Assembly (NCBI GenBank): GCA_964344335.1
Contig: CAYFMW010000002.1
Span: 27,526-91,525 of the forward strand
Direction of reading: 5' to 3'
DNA from: RUG11894 sp964344335
Lineage (GTDB): Bacteria > Bacillota > Clostridia > Peptostreptococcales > Anaerovoracaceae
DNA length: 64,000 nt
The notes beneath the pieces were generated by a model that saw only the letters and a list, made by a program, of their open reading frames with translations, ran no database searches and was not told the DNA's origin. Both the position numbers and the translations under genes were made by a program. Below, piece after piece: positions 50,728-58,620 of the stretch (positions within the stretch are counted from its first letter, which is position 1; every line of letters starts with the position of its first letter).

Positions 50728-52128
50728 ATGAGAAAATCGATATGCATAGTTTTGATGGTTGCCGTCATTTTTGGGATGAGTTCGGTCCCTGCGAATGCGC
50801 TCACCCCGGAGCCGAAGCTGGAGGCTGCCGCCGCAATACTGGTGGACATGTCCGACGGAAAGGTGCTGTTCGAAAAGAATGCGGATTCGAGACAGTTTCC
50901 CGCGAGCACGACGAAGATGCTCACCTGCCTTTTGGCCCTTGAAAAACTCGACCTTCAGACCGTCATAACGGCTGATGCGGAGGCCACAGGAACGGGCGGA
51001 AACACGATAAAACTTAAGGAAGGCGAGAGTATGGACCTTCTGAACATGCTGCACGGCATGATGATACCCAGCGCCAACGATGCCTCCGTAGCGATTGCCA
51101 AGGCTATCACCGGGTCGGTGGAATCCTTCGCCTCGATGATGAACGCCAGAGCGAGGGAGCTCGGATGCAAGGAAAGCAATTTCGTGAACCCCAGCGGTAT
51201 ACACGACGAACTGCATTACAGCAGTGCGAGGGATCTTGCTCTTATCGCGCTCGAATGCATGAAGAACGAGACTTTCAGGCAGATCGTCGCCAAGTACGAA
51301 TATACTCTTCCCGCTACTGAAAAGAGCGGCGAAAGGGAGCTCAAAAGCACGAATTTCCTCCTGAACGACACGGAGGACAATCATAGAATATATGTAGGCA
51401 ACGACCTTCGCTACTGCAAGTACGAAGGAACAATAGGGGTAAAGACCGGGTACACGAGCAAGGCCGGAGGCTGCCTCGTCGCGGCTTGCGAGAGGAACGG
51501 CACAAAACTGCTCTCCGTCGTACTGGGTTCCTCCGGGATGGGGCGCTTTGCAGACAGCATCAAGGTGCTGGACTGGGGATTTGAAAATTACCGGACTATA
51601 ACCGTCCTCAGCGGCGGTTACAGCTTCGGAAATATTAAGGTGATTCGCGGGGAGTTCAATAAGGTCGAAGCGGTGCTTCTTGCGGATATTTTTCATACCC
51701 TTCCGATGGATGCATCAACCGACATAATGAGCGCACGCGCGGTGCTGGAGGAAAGCCTGAAGGCTCCGGTAAAGAAGGGCGATGTTGTAGGCGAGGTGAC
51801 TCTGTACGAGGGCGACGAAATAGTCGGCACATATTCCGCGGTCGCGGCGAAGTCCGTCGCGGAAGGCGGGCCCCTGTCCGCATTCGGAATCGAGGACAGT
51901 GCCGCGGCCCGCATTTGGAAAATTGCGCTGGCAGTGCTCGTAACAATAGTAGTATTCGTACTCGTAATCATCATTGTAATAAGGCGCAAAGTTAAGATAA
52001 ATAAGGCAAAGAAGAACGCCAGAAAGCGCAAGAGGGAGAAGCAGGAGGCGGCCAGACGAGCGGAATGGGAACGCTACTACGAGGGCGAAAAATACGGAAG
52101 GGATGAGCCGCCCCGGAGCGAAGAATAA
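50728..52128 (+). CDS. dacF: D-alanyl-D-alanine carboxypeptidase (DacF/PBP5 type)
   Basis: Penicillin-binding protein trimming D-alanine from peptidoglycan outside the membrane. A signal peptide covers about residues 1-24 (cleavage near ANA). The serine motif is FPASTTKML near residue 60, SAN lies in MIPSANDASVAIA near residue 113, and KTG in GVKTGYTSKAGG near residue 236. The C-terminal beta domain leads to a membrane helix at about residues 394-418 and a strongly basic cytosolic tail of about 45 residues (KKNARKRKREKQEAARR). A tail of this kind after the helix is unusual for PBP5-type enzymes. GGGGG precedes ATG 50728. The stop overlaps uvrC. Confidence 0.94.
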   Translation: MRKSICIVLMVAVIFGMSSVPANALTPEPKLEAAAAILVDMSDGKVLFEKNADSRQFPASTTKMLTCLLALEKLDLQTVITADAEATGTGGNTIKLKEGESMDLLNMLHGMMIPSANDASVAIAKAITGSVESFASMMNARARELGCKESNFVNPSGIHDELHYSSARDLALIALECMKNETFRQIVAKYEYTLPATEKSGERELKSTNFLLNDTEDNHRIYVGNDLRYCKYEGTIGVKTGYTSKAGGCLVAACERNGTKLLSVVLGSSGMGRFADSIKVLDWGFENYRTITVLSGGYSFGNIKVIRGEFNKVEAVLLADIFHTLPMDASTDIMSARAVLEESLKAPVKKGDVVGEVTLYEGDEIVGTYSAVAAKSVAEGGPLSAFGIEDSAAARIWKIALAVLVTIVVFVLVIIIVIRRKVKINKAKKNARKRKREKQEAARRAEWERYYEGEKYGRDEPPRSEE

Positions 52129-54005
52129 TGTTCGATATAAAGGAAGAACTTAAAAAACTGCCCGACAGCCCCGGTGTGTATCTGCACAAGGACGAGTTCG
52201 GGCAGATAATATATGTGGGCAAGGCGATTTCACTCAGAAACAGGGTGAGGCAGTATTTTCAATCGCCAAAAAATCAGGGAGCCAAACAGCGCCGCATGGT
52301 GAGGGATATTGCGGAGTTCGAGTACATAAGCTGCGGCAGCGAGATGGAGGCGCTCATGCTCGAGTGCAATCTCATAAAGAAGCACAGGCCCAAGTACAAC
52401 ATCCTTTTGCGTGACGACAAGAGCTACCCGTACATAAAGCTTACGCTGGGGGAGGACTATCCCCGCTTGCTCAAGACCAGGCGCATCGTTAACGACGGCT
52501 CCAAGTATTTCGGACCCTATGCGGATGCGGGCGCGGTCAATACCATCATAGATTTGTTGAATTCCACCTACAGCCTCAAGCGCTGCAATGCGACTTCTTT
52601 TGCCGAGGATTTTTCGCCCTGCCTCAATTACCATATTAACGCTTGCAGGGGAATATGCCGCGGCGATATTTCCAGGGAGGAGTATGCGAAGCTCATAGAT
52701 AAGGTGCTGGATTTCCTCCACGGAAGGGACGCCGAGATACTCGCGGAGCTTCAGAAGGGGATGAAGGAGGCTTCGGAGGCACTCAATTTCGAGCAGGCCG
52801 CAAGCTTTCGGGATCGCATAGAAGCCATAAATACGATAAGGGAAAAGCAGCGAGTGGTGCTGAGCCGCCCGGAGGATCTCGATATAATTTTGCTTTCTCA
52901 GGGTCTTTCGGGTATGCATGCAGTGTTGTTTACGGTGCGGGACGGAAAGCTTTCCGGAAGGGACAGCTTCTTTTTGGGCGATGTGCAGGGAGAGGCGCCG
53001 GAGCTGATCATCGGCGAATTCATAAAGCAGTATTACCATGCGAATGTGCTTATACCTAAGGAGATATTGCTTAGCTCTCTTCCTTCCGAGCACGAACTTC
53101 TGGCGGAGTGGCTCTCGCAGCAGCGAGGCTCGAAGGTTCGGCTCCTGGTGCCCCGCAGAGGCGAAAAAAGAGCCCTTTTGGAGCTCGTTCGGGAGGATAC
53201 CGAAGAAATCCTCAAGGGGCTGGATGAGCGCGTAAAAAGGCAAAATGAGAGGCTTGAGGCCATAAGAGAGGGACTGGCGGAAATCTTCGGCGAGGAAGTT
53301 GCCGATGGGATACGCAGGGTGGAGGCCTACGATATTTCGAATATGAACGGTTTGGATTCCGTCGGCGGCATGGTCGTCTTCGTGGACGGAAGCCCCTGCA
53401 GGAATGCCTACAGGCGCTTCAAGATAAAAACCGTGGAGGGAGCCGACGATACGGGCAGCCTTCAGGAGATGCTATTCAGACGCTTTCGCGAGGCGGAGAA
53501 GGGAAACGCCGGGTTTTCGGAGCTGCCCGACCTGATTCTTATGGACGGCGGCCTCGGGCAGGTCAATGCCGCGAAGGCGGTGCTCGCCGCACTGCGCCTC
53601 GATATCCCCGTCGCGGGCATGGTTAAGGATGACAGGCACCGCACTGCGGGGCTCATATATGAGGGCGAGCGGAGGGAGCTCAAGGGGAAATCTCAGCTCT
53701 TCTCCTACATCGGCGCGATTCAGGAGGAGGTTCACAGGTTCGCCATAGACTATCACAGGAAGCTGCGCGGCAAGGCTCTGACCCGATCGGTGCTGGATGC
53801 AATCCCCGGAATCGGTGAAAAACGCAAGATGTCGCTGCTATCGAAGTTCGGCAGCATCGATGCGATAAAGGCAGCTGATGTGGAGGAACTTGCCGGGGCT
53901 CCGGGCATGAATATGAGCGTCGCGGAAAATGTTTATAAATATTTTGCCAGCGAGGAAAATCCGTGTTACAATGAACCGAGCGTCGATATGGCGCATAAAG
54001 TTTAA
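52128..54005 (+). CDS. uvrC: excinuclease ABC subunit C
   Basis: Makes both incisions in UvrABC nucleotide excision repair. The N-terminal GIY-YIG nuclease shows DSPGVYLHKDEFGQIIYVGKA from about residue 13. The UVR domain binding UvrB is EALNFEQAASFRDRIEAI near residue 217. The RNase H-like endonuclease core has EAYDISNMNGLDSVGGMVVF near residue 400 and LILMDGGLGQVNAAKA near residue 466. C-terminal helix-hairpin-helix motifs include LDAIPGIGEKRKMSLLSKFG. The 625 residues are standard. ATG 52128 overlaps the dacF stop (TAATG), an unusual coupling of wall and repair genes. Confidence 0.97.
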   Translation: MFDIKEELKKLPDSPGVYLHKDEFGQIIYVGKAISLRNRVRQYFQSPKNQGAKQRRMVRDIAEFEYISCGSEMEALMLECNLIKKHRPKYNILLRDDKSYPYIKLTLGEDYPRLLKTRRIVNDGSKYFGPYADAGAVNTIIDLLNSTYSLKRCNATSFAEDFSPCLNYHINACRGICRGDISREEYAKLIDKVLDFLHGRDAEILAELQKGMKEASEALNFEQAASFRDRIEAINTIREKQRVVLSRPEDLDIILLSQGLSGMHAVLFTVRDGKLSGRDSFFLGDVQGEAPELIIGEFIKQYYHANVLIPKEILLSSLPSEHELLAEWLSQQRGSKVRLLVPRRGEKRALLELVREDTEEILKGLDERVKRQNERLEAIREGLAEIFGEEVADGIRRVEAYDISNMNGLDSVGGMVVFVDGSPCRNAYRRFKIKTVEGADDTGSLQEMLFRRFREAEKGNAGFSELPDLILMDGGLGQVNAAKAVLAALRLDIPVAGMVKDDRHRTAGLIYEGERRELKGKSQLFSYIGAIQEEVHRFAIDYHRKLRGKALTRSVLDAIPGIGEKRKMSLLSKFGSIDAIKAADVEELAGAPGMNMSVAENVYKYFASEENPCYNEPSVDMAHKV

Positions 54006-54038
54006 GTGATAAGTTATTTCATCAATGGAGGAAGAGAA

Positions 54039-54343
54039 ATGGCAGACGAAGACAANNNNNNNNNNNNNNNNNNNNNNNNNNNNNNNNNNNNNNNNNNNNN
54101 NNNNNNNNNNNNNNNNNNNNNNNNNNNNNNNNNNNNNNNNNNNNNNNNNNNNNNNTCATGGGCATATTTGAGGTGGACGGTAAGGAGTACATCGCGCTCA
54201 TTCCCGACGACGACAGCGACGACGTCTACATCTACGGATACAAGGAGATCTCCGACGAGGAGTTCGAATTGCTCGATATCGAGGACGACGAGGAGTTCGA
54301 GCGCGCCGTCGAAGAGTTCGACAGAATAACGGCAGAAGAATAA
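54039..54343 (+). CDS. DUF1292 family protein, interrupted by assembly gap
   Basis: Small acidic protein of the DUF1292 (YrzB-like) family, of unknown function. ATG 54039 lies behind GGAGGAAG and starts MADED before the gap. After the gap, GIFEVDGKEYIALIPDDDSD and YIYGYKEISDEEFELLDIED are clear family marks. The parts are in different frames with the 100-N placeholder, so the true missing length must leave remainder 2 when divided by 3. By comparison with the family only about 15-25 residues are absent, so the real gap is probably shorter than 100 bases. A terminator follows. Confidence 0.8.
54056..54155. other. assembly gap of 100 N
   Basis: Exactly 100 undetermined bases, a scaffold placeholder inside the DUF1292 gene. 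The flanking coding parts suggest the true gap is smaller. Confidence 0.98.
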
Positions 54344-54353
54344 GTGAATAATA

Positions 54354-54390
54354 GGAGACCCCGCATCGCGTTCAGCGAGGCGGGGTCTTT
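54354..54390. terminator. terminator between DUF1292 gene and TIM-barrel gene
   Basis: AGACCCCGC (54354-54362) pairs with GCGGGGTCT (54378-54386), then TTTT on the plus strand. It lies between two converging genes. Confidence 0.85.
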
Positions 54391-54396
54391 TAAGGT

Positions 54397-55374
54397 TTAC
54401 AATCTCCCCAGCGCATTTAGCTGAATATCGTTAATGCGCCTTCTATCCTCCGGCCCCGAGCTTATCAGCTCGACTGTCAGGTAATCAGGCCCGATATCTT
54501 TTACGAGCTGCCTTACTCCCTCCGCAGTGAAGGGTCTGTGCATATCCCTCTTAAATACATGCATAAACATTGCGCTGCTGCGCTCCTCGTAGCTTCCTTC
54601 GGGTAGCGGCGGATTCGCCTGTGTTTGCTTTGCGTAGGATCCCGACAGGGACTCGTTTATGTGAATCCCCCTGATATGCCCCGCGGCAAAGGGATCGGCT
54701 TCGAGAACGGAATAGATGTAGCGCAGGGCCTCTTCGCCGCTTTTAAGTTCGCAGTTCGTGTTCATCAGATGGCCCGTGTCGAGCATTATGCCCAGATGCG
54801 GGTAGTTCACGCCGGAGAGCATATATTCGCTCGCGCGGGGGTTGAGCAGGGTCAGTCCCGGCTGCCATAGGTTCTCAAGCAGCAGCAAGGGGCGGTAATC
54901 GGGCGAAAATTCCTCGGGATTATCAAATAGCGCGTTCAGGATTTCGCAGCTCGCTTCGCAGACTTCCTCATCGCTTCTTGCGTAGTCTTCCGTAAAGGAT
55001 TCTTCGATTGTAGATTCCGCAACATGAAACACGAGGTACTCGCTGCGAAATTTTTCGGCATAGCGCAGATCGCGGCGGAAGCGCTCCAAGAGGGCTTCCC
55101 GGCTACTTCCTCCGTAGTAGTTTTCCACCGCAGCGAGATTGCCGAATTCCTTGAGAAGAGCTTCCTCGTCGCCTCTCCAGAATGAGTGCCAGTAAGGCAG
55201 GCAGGACATATGCAGTCCGATTACGCTCACATGGTCGAAGAGACCGGGCTTCGGTTCATCTATTATCTGAAGCTCCACGCCGTCGAAGCCGCGCAGCTGC
55301 CGCAGCCTCTCCTTCGGATCTGCGAGAAAGTCGGCATCCTCTCCGCAACTTGTCAGGTTGAATGTCAATTTCAT
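54397..55374 (-). CDS. xylose isomerase-like TIM-barrel protein
   Basis: A 325-residue protein with the fold of sugar phosphate isomerases/endonuclease IV. Likely metal ligands are in LLLLENLWQPG (glutamate near residue 168), HLGIMLDTGHLMNTN (near 195), GHIRGIHINES (near 237) and the late TVELISSG (near 305). These match the EDHHE-type metal site of the superfamily. Substrate cannot be predicted; sugar isomerases, epimerases and nucleases all share this architecture. It is divergent from the trigger-factor-like lipoprotein gene, with 79 bases between the starts. It lacks an obvious sugar-gene neighbourhood. Confidence 0.75.
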   Translation of the reverse strand: MKLTFNLTSCGEDADFLADPKERLRQLRGFDGVELQIIDEPKPGLFDHVSVIGLHMSCLPYWHSFWRGDEEALLKEFGNLAAVENYYGGSSREALLERFRRDLRYAEKFRSEYLVFHVAESTIEESFTEDYARSDEEVCEASCEILNALFDNPEEFSPDYRPLLLLENLWQPGLTLLNPRASEYMLSGVNYPHLGIMLDTGHLMNTNCELKSGEEALRYIYSVLEADPFAAGHIRGIHINESLSGSYAKQTQANPPLPEGSYEERSSAMFMHVFKRDMHRPFTAEGVRQLVKDIGPDYLTVELISSGPEDRRRINDIQLNALGRL

Positions 55375-55406
55375 GCTTAAATTATATCATCTTCATCGTT
55401 ATATTG

Positions 55407-55415
55407 TGATATAAT
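55407..55415 (+). promoter_or_regulatory. extended -10 promoter of trigger-factor-like lipoprotein gene
   Basis: TGA followed by TATAAT (55410-55415). The -35 is weak (TCATCT, 55387-55392). Initiation near 55422 gives a leader of about 32 bases. Confidence 0.55.
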
Positions 55416-55453
55416 GTTTTCCTAAAGTTAATTTTAAAAATTGGAGAATTTGA

Positions 55454-56566
55454 ATGAGGAAGTTTTACAAGATAATAGCATTGCTTCTGGTGCTCGCTTT
55501 GGCGCTGCCCCTTGCAGCCTGCAAAAAGAACGAAGAGCAAGCGGAAGATCCGGCGCTCGAGGGAATACAGGACAGATCGGAAATATACAGCAAAGGAATA
55601 GACGAGAACGGTAGGTGGGAGGGCATAAAGGCTCTCGATTTTGTCACTATCGGACAATATAAAGACATGGTTCTGCCCGCACCCGACGAGGCCGAGAACG
55701 AGGCCCAGCTCGAGATGCAGATTTCCAACATGCTCTCGGCTTACGGACAGTCCGTTCAGATTAAAGATAGGGCTGCGGAGAAATACGATACCGTCAACAT
55801 AGACTATGCCGGCTACATGGATGGCGAGCAGTTCGAGGGAGGCACCGCGCAGGGACAGTCCCTCACGCTGGGTACGGGCCAGTTTATTCCGGGCTTTGAG
55901 GAAGTTGTGGAGGGTCATATGCCCGGAGATACTTTCGACATCGACTTAAATTTCCCCGATCCCTACCATAGCGCCGATCTTGCGGGAAAGCCGGTTACTT
56001 TTACCGTTACCCTTAATTATATCGAGGAATATGAATATCCCGAGCTTACGGATGCTTTCGTCAAGGAGAAGTTCTTCGACATCAGAGGATGGGAGAGCGT
56101 CGAGCAGATGCGTTCGGAGATACTGGAGGATATCACCAAGAGGGCGGATTACGATAATATAGCTGCCGAACTGGACAGCTGGGCGGTCTCCGAAATCCCC
56201 GAGTCGATGATAGATTATCAAAAAAATTCCATACTCAGCGTCTATCAGGATTATGCGGATATGAACGGCATGGAACTGGATGATTTTATAGCTGCAACCG
56301 GTGAAGCCTCCGATTCCGATGAGCTGCTTGAGCTCTATGCGCCCGATATTGAGCGGAGCGCCAAATACTATCTGGTCCTTCAGGCTGTTGCCGAGAAAGC
56401 CGGCATAAGCGTAAGCGAGGAGGAAATAAAGGCGTATTTCCTCGAGAATACGGGTTCCGAAGACTACTCGACTCATGCAAAGCACTTCGGGATGCCCTAT
56501 GTTAAATGCATGGTCCTCGGCAATATAATCATGGATTATATCAGGGATAACGCAAAGTTCGAATAG
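55454..56566 (+). CDS. lipoprotein trigger-factor-like FKBP peptidyl-prolyl isomerase
   Basis: A 370-residue exported lipoprotein (lipobox PLAAC, cysteine 23). An FKBP domain (about residues 115-195) shows VNIDYAGYMDGEQFEGGTAQ and LGTGQFIPGFEEVVEGHMPG. The C-terminal half (about 195-370) resembles the helical chaperone domain of trigger factor. It lacks the ribosome-binding N-terminal domain, replaced by the lipid anchor and a short linker. It would therefore fold secreted proteins outside the membrane rather than nascent chains at the ribosome, a role like PrsA. That role is inference. GGAG lies about 9 bases before the ATG. A strong terminator follows. Confidence 0.85.
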   Translation: MRKFYKIIALLLVLALALPLAACKKNEEQAEDPALEGIQDRSEIYSKGIDENGRWEGIKALDFVTIGQYKDMVLPAPDEAENEAQLEMQISNMLSAYGQSVQIKDRAAEKYDTVNIDYAGYMDGEQFEGGTAQGQSLTLGTGQFIPGFEEVVEGHMPGDTFDIDLNFPDPYHSADLAGKPVTFTVTLNYIEEYEYPELTDAFVKEKFFDIRGWESVEQMRSEILEDITKRADYDNIAAELDSWAVSEIPESMIDYQKNSILSVYQDYADMNGMELDDFIAATGEASDSDELLELYAPDIERSAKYYLVLQAVAEKAGISVSEEEIKAYFLENTGSEDYSTHAKHFGMPYVKCMVLGNIIMDYIRDNAKFE

Positions 56567-56585
56567 GATTAAGCTGTAAGCACCG

Positions 56586-56625
56586 GCCTTCCGCGGCTTG
56601 CAAGCCGCGGAAGGCTTGCATTTTG
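56586..56625 (+). terminator. terminator after lipoprotein chaperone gene
   Basis: A 30-base perfect palindrome (56586-56615; arms GCCTTCCGCGGC and its complement around TTGCAA), followed by TTGCATTTT. Confidence 0.8.
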
Positions 56626-56635
56626 CGCTTGCGAC

Positions 56636-56846
56636 ACTTATAACTCCTAAATAGTATTGATGCAAAAAAATCCCCAAAGTTTTATAAAAAAGGTTGGTTG
56701 TTTTATAAAAGTCTTTTATGTTTTGAAGCACACATGAAAAATTATTGGCGAAGTAATTATCTTTTGGGATTTTTGCATGGGAAAAGGAAGTTTTGTTTTG
56801 AATTGACAAGGAAAATATCTCCCAACATTCTCTCGGAGTTATAAGT
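56636..56846. repeat. AT-rich island with nested inverted repeats
   Basis: ACTTATAACTCC (56636-56647) is matched by its exact complement at 56835-56846, enclosing about 210 bases. Inside, ATGCAAAAAAATCCCCAAAG (56659-56678, read from ATG at about 56660) is mirrored by CTTTTGGGATTTTTGCAT (56761-56778) with one mismatch and a two-base length change. Two TTTTATAAAA palindromes lie near 56680 and 56700. No protein is coded. It may be a decayed miniature transposable element or an AT-rich regulatory region before tRNA-Leu. Confidence 0.55.
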
Positions 56847-56860
56847 TGCAATATTTTTGC

Positions 56861-56889
56861 TTGCAATCAGTAATTTTTTGTTGTAAAAT
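56861..56889 (+). promoter_or_regulatory. promoter of tRNA-Leu
   Basis: TTGCAA (56861-56866), 17-base spacer, TAAAAT (56884-56889). Initiation near 56896 lies 7 bases before the tRNA. Confidence 0.75.
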
Positions 56890-56902
56890 GGCAAATGTTT
56901 CT

Positions 56903-56989
56903 GCAGGTATGGCGGAATTGGCAGACGCGCACGGTTCAGGTCCGTGTGAAAGTGATTTCATGGAGGTTCGACTCCTCTTACCTGCACCA
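56903..56989 (+). tRNA. tRNA-Leu (anticodon CAG)
   Basis: An 87-base class II tRNA with a long variable arm and encoded CCA. The acceptor stem is GCAGGTA/TACCTGC. The anticodon stem CACGG/CCGTG closes TTCAGGT, giving CAG, which reads CUG. The T arm holds GAGGTTCGACTCCTC. A short hairpin (GGCTCTCA / TGAGAGCC, about 56992-57011) follows without a T-run. Confidence 0.95.
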
Positions 56990-57075
56990 TCGGCTCTCAG
57001 CAATGAGAGCCTAAATTAAAAAGTTCGGCGAAGATGCGGAGTTTCGCAACCGCCCGATTAAAGGAGATATAGACG

Positions 57076-57447
57076 ATGCCTGAAGGTACAAATGCGGCGA
57101 GCATAACGTTGGATTCATATATTATCGAGACCACCGTGGGCCCCGATACGACATTCAAGGGGAATATCAAGACAGCAAAACCCATACAGATCGAAGGATA
57201 TTACGAAGGCGATATAGATTCCGAGTCCGTCGTGATTGTTGCGCAGATAGGAAGGTTTAAGGGCAATATCAAGTGCAGCGAACTGAGGCTCATCGGAAAG
57301 GGTGAGGGCAAGGTGCAATGCAGCAAGCTTATGGACTTTGCGTCGACAGCTGTGTTTACGGGGGATCTGGAGACCAAGGACCTGATAATTCGCGAGGGCT
57401 CCATCCTTGACGGAACCTGCAAGATGTCCTCGATGCGCAATAAATAG
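57076..57447 (+). CDS. bactofilin family cytoskeletal protein
   Basis: A 123-residue polymer-forming protein of the bactofilin (DUF583) family. The core is a run of short beta-helix repeats with hydrophobic residues every six: VGPDTTFKGNIKTAKPIQIE, YYEGDIDSESVVIVAQIGRF, KGNIKCSELRLIGKGEGKVQ and VFTGDLETKDLIIREGSILD. Short charged ends flank it, as in other bactofilins. These polymerise at the membrane and guide wall enzymes or cell shape. AAAGGAG lies about 10 bases before ATG 57076. It sits alone between tRNA-Leu and a terminator. Confidence 0.9.
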   Translation: MPEGTNAASITLDSYIIETTVGPDTTFKGNIKTAKPIQIEGYYEGDIDSESVVIVAQIGRFKGNIKCSELRLIGKGEGKVQCSKLMDFASTAVFTGDLETKDLIIREGSILDGTCKMSSMRNK

Positions 57448-57485
57448 CTGCAGATCGAGTGGCGCATAAGTTAAAGTTTAAAAAT

Positions 57486-57509
57486 AAAGACCGGCGTGCC
57501 GGTCTTTTT
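57486..57509 (+). terminator. terminator after bactofilin gene
   Basis: AAAGACCGGC (57486-57495) pairs with GCCGGTCTTT (57498-57507), then more T. The stem is perfect with a minimal loop. Confidence 0.85.
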
Positions 57510-57546
57510 GCTTGTAGATTTTCAGTTATATTTAAAGCGAGAGCAA

Positions 57547-58590
57547 TTACTTCTCGGGCTTTTTGATGATTAGACCGTCCATCAATTCTTCTTCCATGGC
57601 CTTCCTGTGAACCGGCCCGTTTATCCCCGGCATGCCACCGGTATGTATAAAGATGATGTTTTCGCCCTTTTTAATCTCGCCTTTGGCGCAGAGCTGTTCG
57701 ATGGCATAGTAGGTTTTGCCCGTGTAGCAGGGGTCGAGGATTATTCCCTCTTTTCTTCCCATCTCGTAGATTGCCTCGCGCACCTCCTTGACGGGGTTGT
57801 TGTACGCGTCCCAGTGGTATTCGTTCGTCAGATGGAAGTCACTTTTTTGAGCATCGAATTCGAGCCCCAGATAATCCCTGCAGCGGTCGAAATATTTCTT
57901 GGCCCTTTCGGCCGGGTCCGGATCGCTCGAAGGGGAAATGCATACGCCCAGCAGGCCGAGCTTCGAGCCCGCATGCTTAAGGCCGATAAAGCAACCTATA
58001 TAGGTGCCCATGCTTCCGGAAGTGACGACTATGCGCCCTTCATCGATGCCCATACGCCTGCATTGCTCGTCAATCTCCATAGCACACTCGCAGTAGCCCA
58101 GAGCGCCGAGCTCGTTTGAGCCGCCCATGGGGATAAAATAAGGCTTTTCTCCTTCGGCTTCGTATGCAGCCATCGTCTCTTTGACGGCTCTTTCCGCGAG
58201 CTCGATTTCCGAGGCGTCGCCGTCCTTCTGCACCAGATACAGCGTGCAGCCCATTATCCTGTCCAGCAGGATGTTTGCGGAGATCTCTCCGGGGTATTCG
58301 CCGACCGCGACTATGGTGCAGCGCATGCCGTATTTTGCGGCTACCGCTGCCGTGAGCCGCCCGTGATTCGTCTGAGGTCCTCCGACCGTAACCAGGGCCG
58401 TCGCCCCCTTGTCCAGCGCATCCTTGATGAAGTATTCCAATTTTCTGAGTTTGTTTCCGCCGCTTCCAAGGCCCGTAAGATCGTCTCTCTTGATGTAGAG
58501 ATTTATGCCGAGCTTTTCGGAGAGCGTATCCAGCCTGTCAAGAGGCGTCGGCAGATGAAGAAATGATTCCTTTTCGTGTCCGTAAAGCAT
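57547..58590 (-). CDS. dcyD: D-cysteine desulfhydrase (ACC deaminase family PLP enzyme)
   Basis: Pyridoxal-phosphate enzyme of fold type II that breaks D-cysteine into pyruvate, ammonia and sulfide; close relatives deaminate 1-aminocyclopropane-1-carboxylate. The PLP lysine lies in GSGGNKLRKLEYFIKDAL near residues 43-60. Further marks are TVGGPQTNHGRLTAAVAAKY near residue 67 and the phosphate-binding VVTSGSMGTYIGCFIGLKHA near residue 188. The C-terminus has IFIHTGGMPGING. The 347 residues are slightly more than the usual 330. The substrate call is by family resemblance. plsC is 30 bases upstream on the same strand. Confidence 0.82.
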   Translation of the reverse strand: MLYGHEKESFLHLPTPLDRLDTLSEKLGINLYIKRDDLTGLGSGGNKLRKLEYFIKDALDKGATALVTVGGPQTNHGRLTAAVAAKYGMRCTIVAVGEYPGEISANILLDRIMGCTLYLVQKDGDASEIELAERAVKETMAAYEAEGEKPYFIPMGGSNELGALGYCECAMEIDEQCRRMGIDEGRIVVTSGSMGTYIGCFIGLKHAGSKLGLLGVCISPSSDPDPAERAKKYFDRCRDYLGLEFDAQKSDFHLTNEYHWDAYNNPVKEVREAIYEMGRKEGIILDPCYTGKTYYAIEQLCAKGEIKKGENIIFIHTGGMPGINGPVHRKAMEEELMDGLIIKKPEK

Positions 58591-58620
58591 AAGTTCCTCC
58601 TGGGATGTTTTGAATGATTA

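Noticed and set aside
50611..51696. N-terminal extension of rdgB by 360 codons
   Set aside because: The extra part is antisense to dacF. GTG 50610 with AGGAG gives a normal RdgB.
56885..57010. Small hairpin after tRNA-Leu as a terminator
   Set aside because: GGCTCTCA/TGAGAGCC is followed by TAAATT, too weak a T-run. It may be a processing site.
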